64,000 bases of DNA from Hoeflea sp. (GCF_014359905.1 NZ_JACIYP010000001.1:7758-71757); one strand, 5' to 3'. Shown: positions 1 through 5,925, numbered from the stretch's first letter. Notes: generated from the letters alone by a model not told the origin. Translations and numbers: made by a program.

Positions 1-48
1 CTGGTGATTTTCCTGCTGGCCGTGCTCGGCATCGTGGCGATCGCCTAA
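1..48 (+). CDS. C-terminal end of a membrane protein (partial)
   Basis: Only the last 15 codons are in the window, reading LVIFLLAVLGIVAIA and then TAA. They are entirely hydrophobic, so the protein ends in a membrane segment. A strong terminator follows 38 bases later, so this is the last gene of its transcript. The family cannot be named from this fragment. Confidence 0.5.
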   Translation: MVIFLLAVLGIVAIA

Positions 49-85
49 CCATCTTCATCTCCCCAAGAGGTTGAAGCACACCTCA

Positions 86-120
86 AGCCGCCGGAGAGTG
101 TCTCTGGCGGCTCTTTTTAT
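86..120 (+). terminator. Rho-independent terminator
   Basis: AGCCGCC (86-92) pairs with GGCGGCT (106-112), and the inner AGAG/CTCT extends the stem around a two-base bulge. A T-rich tract (113-119) follows. It ends the transcript of the partial gene at the window start. Confidence 0.8.
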
Positions 121-146
121 GATTGCGCTTGTGACAAAGTCTTTCG

Positions 147-269
147 ATGCGGCGGATGTTCGGGGCGATCGAGGCGCTGGGGTTGAAGGCGCGGGTCGAG
201 CCGGAGGGGGGGGGATCCGCATTCGCTTGCGGCTTTGTGGAACAGAAGGCAGTGCGGTGGGCGGAATAA
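147..269 (+). CDS. possible 40-residue ORF beside the IS
   Basis: An open frame from ATG 147 to TAA 267-269 begins MRRMFGAIEALGLKARVEP. Its codons look like those of local genes, but there is no clear ribosome binding site, it is very short and it runs through a poly-G stretch. It lies 17 bases upstream of the IS target duplication. It could be a remnant of a longer gene or chance. No function is assigned. Confidence 0.2.
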   Translation: MRRMFGAIEALGLKARVEPEGGGSAFACGFVEQKAVRWAE

Positions 270-286
270 TTTCTCCACAACATAGG

Positions 287-294
287 AAAATAAT
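287..294. repeat. target site duplication, left copy
   Basis: AAAATAAT lies immediately outside the left inverted repeat and is identical to 2798-2805. The flanking context AGGAAAATAATCCT is itself nearly palindromic, so the exact edge could slide by a few bases; taking 8 bp gives a perfect match on both sides. Confidence 0.85.
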
Positions 295-318
295 CCTAAT
301 TATATACTTGACGTACCA
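295..318. repeat. terminal inverted repeat, left (IRL)
   Basis: The sequence starts CCTAATTATATACTT and ends GACGTACCA. It is the exact reverse complement of 2774-2797 over all 24 positions. It contains TTGAC (308-312), which could act as an outward or inward promoter element, but no matching -10 was identified. Confidence 0.93.
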
Positions 319-327
319 AGGTGCAAA

Positions 328-513
328 ATGCAGGATGATTCGCGACAGGCCGGCACAAAATATCGAGGGCGAATTCTCCCCGAGGGGATGACGCCAGAGT
401 GCTTTGAAGAATTGGAAAGTCTATTCGTCGCCTACGAGCGTGATGAATTTGACGGGCTATCCACTGACGCTGCTATTCGCGCTTTCCAAGTCGTTCGATC
501 CACTCAGGCGTGA
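328..513 (+). CDS. small passenger protein of the IS element
   Basis: A 61-residue ORF begins 9 bases inside the left inverted repeat, preceded by AAGGTG at a normal distance from ATG 328. The product is charged (MQDDSRQAGTKYRGRILPEG near the start, then an acidic ECFEELESLFVAYERDEFD stretch), probably mostly helical, with no membrane segment. I do not recognise a family. Its 3' end overlaps the convergent gene ending at 473 by 41 bases. Its place inside a mobile element and its good ribosome binding site suggest a real passenger gene of unknown role. Confidence 0.5.
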   Translation: MQDDSRQAGTKYRGRILPEGMTPECFEELESLFVAYERDEFDGLSTDAAIRAFQVVRSTQA

Positions 514-1024
514 AGAGTTCGCGGGTGATCGTTGCCAGGTAAGCATTGGCCATTTGAATAAGCCCTGCGAACATGTGTAACTGATGTAAGGTCACGTCGA
601 TATGCCGAGAATGGATGTTGGCGCCTTCGAATGCCATGTGGTGCAAAGTTAAGGTCTCGCTTTTGGCGTTGTAAGATGCCGGAATTGCATGGAGCAAGAG
701 GTTCCTCGAAACGGTCCTTTTGTCATCTTTCGATAGGGCCTTCATGTGCTGCGTGAGCGTCCGCATATCTGCGGTGTACGAAGACAGCGGTGGGTACTGA
801 TTGAACCACCGTTTTAGCAGTTCGATTTTTTTCGAGAAGGAAGTCGGGTGTTCTGCGAACAGACGTTCGTCATAGGAAGGCTTGTTGACTTGGACAATGA
901 GCGCATCAATGTGGTGCTCAAGTCGTGCCCATGACGCCGCGATACGGCCCAGCGCTTCAAGGGCTGGGGCGGCTAGCTTGGGGTCGTCGTCCACCAGAGA
1001 GTGATAAAAAGAGAATTCTGTCAT
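473..1024 (-). CDS. hypothetical passenger protein of the IS element
   Basis: The frame stays open for 219 codons, but the start at 1024 (MTEFSFYHSLVDDDPKLAAP) is preferred because TTGGAG lies 7-9 bases upstream; this gives 183 residues. The protein is soluble and largely helical. A segment with tryptophan and histidines, ASWARLEHHIDALI, is followed by an Arg/Lys-rich centre and a C-terminal region with MFAGLIQMANAYLATITREL. The shape resembles small helical proteins of unknown function found on mobile DNA. I cannot name the family. The start codon overlaps the start of an ORF on the other strand at 1023, so the two could share a control region. Confidence 0.65.
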   Translation of the reverse strand: MTEFSFYHSLVDDDPKLAAPALEALGRIAASWARLEHHIDALIVQVNKPSYDERLFAEHPTSFSKKIELLKRWFNQYPPLSSYTADMRTLTQHMKALSKDDKRTVSRNLLLHAIPASYNAKSETLTLHHMAFEGANIHSRHIDVTLHQLHMFAGLIQMANAYLATITRELFTPEWIERLGKRE

Positions 1025-1169
1025 GTCAGACTCCAATAAGAACCCAGACCAGGAAAAGGGCGATGAGGTTTTGCGCCGCCTGTTGAAGACCCCTCCCGAT
1101 CCGAAGACCGGGAGGACAAAGGAGAAAAGCAATGAAGCTGATCAAGCGCGAGAACAGAGTGGAAATTGA
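1023..1169 (+). CDS. small protein with a LLKTPPDP motif (passenger)
   Basis: A 48-residue ORF starting MSDSNKNPDQEKGDEV contains LRRLLKTPPDPKTG. The pattern of a short acidic head, then L(R/K)R(M/L)L-x-TPP-x-P and a basic tail is one I recall from many tiny uncharacterised bacterial proteins, which supports coding. The ribosome binding site is weak (AAGAG at 1009-1015). Its ATG overlaps the CAT of the divergent gene at 1022-1024. The 3' part overlaps the next ORF in another frame. Function unknown. Confidence 0.45.
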   Translation: MSDSNKNPDQEKGDEVLRRLLKTPPDPKTGRTKEKSNEADQAREQSGN

Positions 1170-1305
1170 GCCAGAGACAAGCGATGAGGCTTGTCTCCTT
1201 GACTCTCTGATTGACAACCGGGTTTCCCTTAATAGGGAAGCCGCGGCTCTAACCAGTCATTCACTTCTTTCGGCCCGCGCCCCGCGTACGGACGTTTCAG
1301 CGTGA
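1132..1305 (+). CDS. possible small passenger protein
   Basis: A 57-residue ORF has GGAG (1121-1124) at good spacing before ATG 1132. It starts MKLIKRENRVEIEPETSDEA, and the form V-x-I-x-PET-x-x-E is seen at the start of many small bacterial proteins. It overlaps the preceding ORF by 38 bases in a different frame, which suggests translational coupling. The last 25 codons run into the convergent Cas2-like gene. The tail is less convincing, so the true stop or extent may differ. Confidence 0.4.
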   Translation: MKLIKRENRVEIEPETSDEACLLDSLIDNRVSLNREAAALTSHSLLSARAPRTDVSA

Positions 1306-1495
1306 TGACGTACAGATTATCATTATCGTCGATGTGCTCTTTCAGCCTGTTAAACACCTGACTGGGTGTTTCGCTGGTCTCGATAGCATAGGAAGATTCT
1401 GACAATTTTGCCCACGGGTATTCCTTGATATCCTTCAAGATCGGAGGGCGGCTGGTCTCGCGGTTGAGATCGTAGGTAACGATATAAACGGCCAT
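1229..1495 (-). CDS. Cas2-like small protein (passenger of the IS)
   Basis: An 88-residue protein starts MAVYIVTYDLN, the first strand and Asp of the Cas2 ferredoxin-like fold. It continues through LSESSYAIETSETPSQVF, which corresponds to the helix-strand segment of stand-alone Cas2-like proteins (often labelled SinR family), to LYVITLKRPYAG, a final strand. AGGAT stands 8 bases upstream of the start. No cas1, other cas genes or CRISPR repeats are present, so a role in spacer acquisition is unlikely. Cas2-fold proteins include toxins of the VapD type and nucleic-acid binders. Activity is unknown and the family assignment rests on pattern only. Confidence 0.65.
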   Translation of the reverse strand: MAVYIVTYDLNRETSRPPILKDIKEYPWAKLSESSYAIETSETPSQVFNRLKEHIDDNDNLYVITLKRPYAGRGPKEVNDWLEPRLPY

Positions 1496-1596
1496 TTAGA
1501 TATCCTGTATTGGCCACAGGACGCCTTGACGAGAATCGTAGGAGGATTCAAAGTCTGATTGTGTTTCATTCGAGCCGTCCCTTGGCTTGGTTGAAC

Positions 1597-1627
1597 AAAG
1601 GCGACCGACTGCGAATCGGTCGCCTTT
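1597..1627 (-). terminator. perfect 12-bp hairpin inside the IS, probable terminator
   Basis: AAAGGCGACCGA (1597-1608) pairs perfectly with TCGGTCGCCTTT (1616-1627) around a 7-base loop. Read on the minus strand it is followed by GTTC after CCTTT, so it could end the transposase transcript before the Cas2-like gene. Read on the plus strand it ends CCTTTCACG. It could equally be a protein or RNA recognition site of the element. Confidence 0.5.
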
Positions 1628-1691
1628 CACGTTCCCTTAATGTTCTGAGCAATGCAAGCGGGTTGCGTAAGCATTCCCAAGGAATCACAGG

Positions 1692-1718
1692 TTGCGCTTC
1701 TTGCGCTTCTTGCGCTTG
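1692..1718. repeat. three tandem 9-bp units
   Basis: TTGCGCTTC occurs at 1692-1700 and 1701-1709, and TTGCGCTTG at 1710-1718. On the minus strand the units lie just past the transposase stop and read as alternating Lys/Arg codons (KRKKRKKR) in a second frame. The frame opens with GTG at about 1761 overlapping the transposase end. Either a tiny basic peptide or simple codon repetition explains it. Confidence 0.6.
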
Positions 1719-1742
1719 TGGAGAAGCTTGCGGGCTTTCTGC

Positions 1743-2735
1743 TTAGGCGTAATTGGCTTCACCAATCCGCCGATAGGTCAGGCGCTTGCCACGAATGGAT
1801 TCGAGCAGCATGTCGGCGCGTTCACGATCTGAAACCTTAAGTGCGGTGCGGCGGTTATAGCGAAAATCAAATTCGGCAAGGTAGCGATGCAGGTGTGCTT
1901 CGCCGCAATGTTGATAGATACCGATCATGCCACGCTTGAAGATTGAGAAGACACCTTCAATCGTATTGGAGTGGATGACGGCGTCACCCTCCTTACGGGC
2001 ATACTCCTTGCGGGAATGCTTGACGGTGCGGTGGGTGGCGTATTCCTCGCCCACGGATGTGTAGAGGCGGGATTCGTCGGTGTAGAGGTTGGACTTGCGA
2101 TCAGCGTTGCGCACCAGCACTTCGCGGAGAGAGTCCTTGGTGGCGTTCTGGACGAGGAACATGCGGGATTTGCCGCCACGCTCGACAAGACCAACCACGA
2201 TGCGCTTGTCAGCGCCACCGGCCTTGCCTGACTTGGTAGGCTTGAAGTTCTTGCGGGCACGAGGACGGGCATAGACGCGGGGGGTCTCGCGCTTGCCAAT
2301 GTAGGTTTCGTCGGCTTCGACGGTCTTGCCTTCGCCGCCAAGAGGGCCAGACGAGGCAACATCCTCTTTCATGGCTTCGCGGATGCGGTGAGCCATGAAC
2401 CAAGCGGTTTTGTACGTGACGCCAAGCATGCGGTGCAGCTGGTGCGAGGACATGCCCTTCTTGGACGAGGCCATGAGGTGCGTTGCCAGAACCCACTTGT
2501 GCAGGCCGATCTTGGAACGCTCAAACACGGTGCCGACAGTGACCGAGAACGGCTTACGGCACTCATTGCACTTGTAGACGCCGGGACGGGTCGAAGCGCC
2601 TTCAAGCTTGGTGATGCGGATCTGGTCACAGTTACCGCAATGAGGGCAGATCGCACCATCGGGCCACTGGATAGCTTCCAGATGTTCGCGGGCCTTGTCG
2701 GCGTCGTGGTAAATCTCGTTGGTCAGGTCGAACAT
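1743..2735 (-). CDS. IS1595-family transposase
   Basis: A 330-residue transposase. The N-terminus carries a zinc ribbon with CPHCGNCD at about residues 31-38 and a second CNEC pair at about 66-69. It is followed by a helical DNA-binding part with KGMSSHQLHRMLGVTYKTAW. The C-terminal half is the DDE domain of ISXO2-like/IS1595 enzymes, with VEADETYIG (first Asp), the NLYTDESRLY region (second) and HSNTIEGVFSIFKRG (the N/E of the last motif). The length is normal for the family. AAGGAG lies 9 bases before the start. It should cut and move the element bounded at 295 and 2797. No truncation or frameshift is seen. Confidence 0.93.
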   Translation of the reverse strand: MFDLTNEIYHDADKAREHLEAIQWPDGAICPHCGNCDQIRITKLEGASTRPGVYKCNECRKPFSVTVGTVFERSKIGLHKWVLATHLMASSKKGMSSHQLHRMLGVTYKTAWFMAHRIREAMKEDVASSGPLGGEGKTVEADETYIGKRETPRVYARPRARKNFKPTKSGKAGGADKRIVVGLVERGGKSRMFLVQNATKDSLREVLVRNADRKSNLYTDESRLYTSVGEEYATHRTVKHSRKEYARKEGDAVIHSNTIEGVFSIFKRGMIGIYQHCGEAHLHRYLAEFDFRYNRRTALKVSDRERADMLLESIRGKRLTYRRIGEANYA

Positions 2736-2773
2736 GGGCTTAACTCCTTGAGTCCTTTATGCCAAATCCGATC

Positions 2774-2797
2774 TGGTACGTCAAGTATATAATTAGG
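2774..2797. repeat. terminal inverted repeat, right (IRR)
   Basis: Exact reverse complement of the left end (295-318). It lies 38 bases upstream of the transposase start codon on the minus strand. Confidence 0.93.
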
Positions 2798-2805
2798 AAA
2801 ATAAT
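2798..2805. repeat. target site duplication, right copy
   Basis: AAAATAAT, identical to 287-294, directly abutting the right inverted repeat. The next bases, CCTTGACG, begin the -35 element of a host promoter (2808-2813), so the element stopped just short of it. Confidence 0.85.
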
Positions 2806-2807
2806 CC

Positions 2808-2836
2808 TTGACGGCGTGACGGTGCTTTGATAGGGT
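2808..2836 (+). promoter_or_regulatory. sigma-70-type promoter beside the IS
   Basis: TTGACG (2808-2813), a 17-base spacer and TAGGGT (2831-2836). The -35 fits the alphaproteobacterial CTTGAC consensus. Transcription would start near 2843 and run into a terminator at 2905-2936. Confidence 0.55.
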
Positions 2837-2842
2837 TATGCC

Positions 2843-2936
2843 ATCGTCACAGATCTGCGCCGGGAGAGCGGCGGCTGGGCGGATTGGAAATTGATGGTTG
2901 CGCCAAGCGCCTGCGGTTCGTCCCGGGCGCTTTTTT
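2843..2936 (+). ncRNA. candidate small RNA (about 95 nt)
   Basis: The interval is defined by the promoter at 2808-2836 and the intrinsic terminator at 2905-2936. It has no convincing ORF. Its 5' half (GCCGGGAGAGCGGCGGC) can fold. It might be a free-standing small RNA or the leader of the GTA operon that ends by attenuation. I do not recognise an RNA family. The 3' boundary is better supported than the 5' one. Confidence 0.4.
2905..2936 (+). terminator. Rho-independent terminator before the GTA cluster
   Basis: AAGCGCC (2905-2911) pairs with GGCGCTT (2926-2932), and the run of T continues to 2936. It lies 33 bases before the preferred start of the first GTA gene, so it would insulate or attenuate that operon. 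Confidence 0.75.
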
Positions 2937-2968
2937 GTTGTCTGATTTCAGGGCTTTGCGAGGACGGG

Positions 2969-3529
2969 ATGACCGGGACCTTTGGGTTTGGCGGGCGGAC
3001 GATGCTGTCCGCTGCAGAGCCGCTCGCTCAGAGCGAGGCGGGGCTGATCGACCGGGTGGTCGAGCTGGTGCTGGCGCTCGAGCCGCTGGAACTCAAGCAG
3101 CACGGGATGGCGGATGCTGCGCAGCCTGCCGGGCCTGAGGGCGGGCAGGCGGGGGCATTGACGCTTGTGGCGCAGAGCACGCACCGGATGCTGGCGCAGA
3201 TGCGCGCCGTGCTCGACCGCGAGGCGCGCCGGCTGGGCGCCGACGGGACCGAGGGCAAGGCTGCGGTGGACCAGGTGTCGCTGATTGCCCGCACGCTCGA
3301 GAAGATCGACCAGATGGAGCGGCTGATCGCCGAGGACCAGGCCCGCACTACTGCCCGGACGCTGAGCGCCGACGAGCGCGAGCAACTCAGGCAGACGGTG
3401 CGGCAGCTCATTCTTGCGGCCGCCGAGCGCCTGGCGGCGGAGCGCCTTGCGGACGGCGGCGGGGCCGGGGAGCCGGCGCAAGCCGCAGCGGACGCCCCTC
3501 TCGCACCGGCGCCGGAATGCGGGTCCTGA
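2969..3529 (+). CDS. GTA gp1-like protein, putative small terminase subunit
   Basis: First gene of the GTA cluster. With ATG 2969 the protein has 186 residues. This start has GAGGA just upstream, whereas the in-frame ATG at 2891 lies within the terminator hairpin. It is helical, with segments VVELVLALEPLELKQ and THRMLAQMRAVLDREARRL, then VSLIARTLEKIDQMERLIAE, and ends in an Ala/Pro-rich tail. This shape and its position before the large terminase match the first gene of RcGTA-type clusters, where the protein acts in DNA recognition for packaging. Sequence conservation of this gene is low in the family, so the role is inferred mainly from position. Confidence 0.65.
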   Translation: MTGTFGFGGRTMLSAAEPLAQSEAGLIDRVVELVLALEPLELKQHGMADAAQPAGPEGGQAGALTLVAQSTHRMLAQMRAVLDREARRLGADGTEGKAAVDQVSLIARTLEKIDQMERLIAEDQARTTARTLSADEREQLRQTVRQLILAAAERLAAERLADGGGAGEPAQAAADAPLAPAPECGS

Positions 3530-3640
3530 CCGGACGCCGGATCCAGATCCGCCGTCCGGCGGCGAGCGACCCAGAGCCAGAGGCGTTTCCGGGTGGCGGT
3601 GGTGCTGGACGGAGTCTTTCGCCGCGCCGACGCGCGGCGG

Positions 3641-3690
3641 CTGGATCCCGGCTCAAGGCCGGGATGACGGGGCGGGGCCGGGATGACGGA
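3641..3690. repeat. dispersed GATCCCGG/CCGGGATGACG palindromic repeat
   Basis: CTGGATCCCGGCTCAAGGCC, followed by GGGATGACGG (3661-3670) and a partial second copy CCGGGATGACGG (3679-3690). The pair CCCGG/CCGGG forms a hairpin. This is a common intergenic repeat type in alphaproteobacteria. It fills part of the 228-base gap between the first GTA gene and the terminase; the rest of the gap shows no gene. Confidence 0.6.
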
Positions 3691-3757
3691 GGGGGGGCTG
3701 GAGTTCGGAAAATCGACCTGGCTGTGCGGAGCAGGACGACTCCCTGGAGGAAGCGGC

Positions 3758-5389
3758 ATGATTGTCAGGTCGATGGCGGTGGCGCTGAGCTGCGGGGTGT
3801 GGATACGGCCGAGGCCCTACAGGGCGAGATACGTGCATGCGCTGATGGCGGCTCGGCCGCGGCGCGGGCCGTCGGGCGGGCGTCAGCCGGAGGCCTGCGA
3901 GACCGGCGAGGCTGGCGAACAGGCCGGAGCAGCCGAAACGTTTGATGCGGTTCGGATGCGGGAGCAGATTGGGGCCGCCGGGGTGTGCCATGCGACCGGT
4001 GCGCGCGGTGTGCGGATCGTGGCCGGAGCCGCGGAGCTGACGGCGGCGCCGTGGCCGCTCGGGCTGCCGGGGCTCAATGGCGGGCTGGATACCGGCGGCG
4101 AATTGAGCGTCGCGGACCTGGTGGCGGCGCATATCCGGCGGTTCGACGACCAGGCGCTGATGGCGCAGGCGCGCGACTGGCGGCTCCTGGCGCGGCCCGA
4201 GCAATTGCCGCCCGAAGGCCGTTGGCGCACCTGGCTGATGATGGGCGGACGCGGCTCGGGAAAAACCCGGGCCGGGGCCGAATGGGTGCAGGCGCTGGCT
4301 TCGGGCGAGATACCCGGGCTGGGGCGCGACGGCCGCATCGCGCTGGTGGCCGAAACTTTTGGCGATGCCCGCGAGGTGATGATCGATGGCGTGTCGGGGA
4401 TCATGGCCGTGGCCCGCGACGCGCGTCCCGCCTTCGAGGCGACGCGGCGCAGGCTGGTGTGGCCCTCGGGCGCGGTGGCGCAGATGTTCTCGTCGGAAGA
4501 CCCCGAAAGCCTGCGCGGGCCGCAATTCGACCTCGCCTGGTGCGACGAGCTGGGCAAATGGCGCCACGCGCGGGAAACCTGGGACATGCTGCAGTTCGCG
4601 CTGAGACTGGGCGCGGCGCCCAGGCAGCTGGTGACGACGACGCCGAGGGCCACGCCCTTGATGCTGGCGCTGGTCAAGGACAGGGCCACGCGGGTCACGC
4701 GGATCAGGACAGAGGACAATGCGGCGCATCTGGCGGCGGGGTTCCTCGACGCGATCCGGGCGCGCTATGGCGGCACGCGGCTGGGAAGGCAGGAGCTCGA
4801 TGGCGAGTTGATCGCCGACCGCGAGGACGGGCTGTGGCGGCGCGAGCAGATCGAGGCGCTGACGGTGCGCAATCACGGGCCGCTCGCGCGCATCGTCGTG
4901 GCGGTCGATCCGCCGGCCTCGGGCGAGGCCAAATATTCCTGCTGCGGCATTGTCGCCGCCGGCCTCGACGCTGACGGCCGCGCGGTGGTGCTGGCCGACG
5001 GCTCGGTCGAGGGCGCGAGCCCGACGCACTGGGCCGAGGCCGTGGCGCGGCTCTACCGGCGCTTCGACGCCGATTGCGTGGTGGCGGAAATCAACCAGGG
5101 CGGCGACATGGTGACGAGCGTGCTCAGAACCGTCGAGCCGTCGCTGCCGGTGAGAACCGTGCGGGCGACGCGCGGCAAATGGCTGCGCGCCGAGCCGGTG
5201 GCGGCGCTCTACGAGCAGGGGCGGGTGGTCCATGCCGGCCACTTCGCGAGCCTCGAGGACCAGATGTGCGATTTCGGCCCGGACGGGCTCTCGTCCGGCC
5301 GCTCGCCCGACCGGCTCGACGCGCTGGTCTGGGCGCTGACCGAGCTGCTGCTGAACCGGCGGGGCGAACCGCAGGTGCGGCATTTGTGA
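3758..5389 (+). CDS. GTA large terminase subunit (gp2), DNA-packaging ATPase/nuclease
   Basis: The motor that pumps DNA into the particle head. Walker A GGRGSGKT is at residues about 163-170, and the Walker B region is LAWCDELGKW. The nuclease half begins IVVAVDPPAS with its catalytic Asp, followed by CVVAEINQGG and a late DRLDALVWALTELL. ATG 3758 is preferred because GGAGGAAG precedes it. The product is then 543 residues, about 100 longer than usual. The first 100 residues are low-complexity and unlike the family, so translation may really begin near 4100. A REP-type palindrome sits on the stop codon without changing the protein. Confidence 0.88.
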   Translation: MIVRSMAVALSCGVWIRPRPYRARYVHALMAARPRRGPSGGRQPEACETGEAGEQAGAAETFDAVRMREQIGAAGVCHATGARGVRIVAGAAELTAAPWPLGLPGLNGGLDTGGELSVADLVAAHIRRFDDQALMAQARDWRLLARPEQLPPEGRWRTWLMMGGRGSGKTRAGAEWVQALASGEIPGLGRDGRIALVAETFGDAREVMIDGVSGIMAVARDARPAFEATRRRLVWPSGAVAQMFSSEDPESLRGPQFDLAWCDELGKWRHARETWDMLQFALRLGAAPRQLVTTTPRATPLMLALVKDRATRVTRIRTEDNAAHLAAGFLDAIRARYGGTRLGRQELDGELIADREDGLWRREQIEALTVRNHGPLARIVVAVDPPASGEAKYSCCGIVAAGLDADGRAVVLADGSVEGASPTHWAEAVARLYRRFDADCVVAEINQGGDMVTSVLRTVEPSLPVRTVRATRGKWLRAEPVAALYEQGRVVHAGHFASLEDQMCDFGPDGLSSGRSPDRLDALVWALTELLLNRRGEPQVRHL

Positions 5390-5469
5390 AAGTTCGGGGA
5401 CAGTTTACCTTTCGGGCGTCGCCCAAAAAGTAAACTGTCCCCGACATTCCGCAGGTGCGGCATTTGTGA
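5369..5469. repeat. REP-type palindrome flanked by a 21-bp direct repeat
   Basis: CGGGGACAGTTTAC (5395-5408) pairs with GTAAACTGTCCCCG (5430-5443), and inner GGGC/GCCC extends the fold. The palindrome is bracketed by two exact 21-bp copies (5369-5389 and 5449-5469) of the DNA that ends the terminase gene, including its TGA. The GGGGACAGTTTAC half-site resembles REP sequences mobilised by REP-associated tyrosine transposases (RAYT). No such transposase is in the window. The duplication looks like an insertion footprint. Confidence 0.8.
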
Positions 5470-5543
5470 GGGGGGCGTTTTGCGCGGTTGCGCAATCGCG
5501 GCGAAGGGTGAATCAGGTGCGCAGTTAACGGGAAGGAGTGCCC

Positions 5544-5849
5544 ATGATTCGCCACATCGTGTTTTTCAGCGTCAAGGATCCGCAAGATCGCGACCGGGTG
5601 GAGCAGGGCCTCAAGCTGCTGGCGGCGACGCCGCATGCGCGGTTTTTCGAGATCGGCCGCAATCTCAGCCATGATGCGATCTCCGATCCGGTCGATTTCG
5701 TCGTCTATGGCGAATTCGACGACGAGGCGGCGCTCGCCGCCTACAAGGCCGATCCGCTGTATCAGCGTTCGATCGACGTGGTGCGGCCGCTGAGGGAACT
5801 TCGGATTGCCGCGGATTTCGTGAGCGCGGTACCGGCGGTCCGCGACTGA
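5544..5849 (+). CDS. Dabb (stress-responsive alpha-beta barrel) domain protein
   Basis: A 101-residue single-domain protein starting MIRHIVFFSVKD, the first strand with the conserved His of Dabb proteins, and ending LRELRIAADFV. ATG 5544 is chosen over the upstream GTG because GGAAGGAG (5530-5537) is ideally placed. Dabb proteins form ferredoxin-like dimers with varied or unknown functions. It lies between terminase and portal, a place normally without such a gene in RcGTA-type clusters, and is followed by its own terminator, so it looks like an inserted unit with no structural role in the particle. Confidence 0.85.
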   Translation: MIRHIVFFSVKDPQDRDRVEQGLKLLAATPHARFFEIGRNLSHDAISDPVDFVVYGEFDDEAALAAYKADPLYQRSIDVVRPLRELRIAADFVSAVPAVRD

Positions 5850-5892
5850 AGCAGCGCACTGCGCCGCGTCAGACAGAATCGACGTGATGCTC

Positions 5893-5925
5893 AACCCCGC
5901 CCGGGTCTCCCTGGCGGGGTTTTTG
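5893..5925 (+). terminator. Rho-independent terminator inside the GTA cluster
   Basis: AACCCCGCC (5893-5901) pairs with GGCGGGGTT (5913-5921), followed by TTTGA. It ends the Dabb transcript and would reduce readthrough from terminase into portal, which are normally co-transcribed. Confidence 0.75.

Larger units (their letters stand above)
295..2797. mobile_element. intact IS1595-family insertion sequence with passenger genes
   Basis: The 2,503-bp element is bounded by perfect 24-bp terminal inverted repeats (295-318 and 2774-2797) and flanked by the 8-bp direct repeat AAAATAAT (287-294 and 2798-2805). An AT-rich 8-bp duplication fits the IS1595 family. The transposase at the right end is full length and has its own ribosome binding site. 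The left 1.4 kb is not transposase. It carries up to five small passenger ORFs, one of them Cas2-like. Base composition is visibly lower in GC than the flanks. Perfect ends, perfect duplication and an open transposase suggest recent insertion. It landed between a small ORF and a promoter, so it breaks no recognised gene. Confidence 0.93.

Noticed and set aside
1692-1718. Short tandem repeats as a possible CRISPR remnant near the Cas2-like gene
   Set aside because: The units are 9 bp and directly adjacent, without spacers, so this is not a CRISPR array.
3653-5383. Long antisense ORF opposite the terminase
   Set aside because: High-GC shadow frame with His/Arg/Pro-rich text and no known domain; the plus strand has clear terminase motifs.
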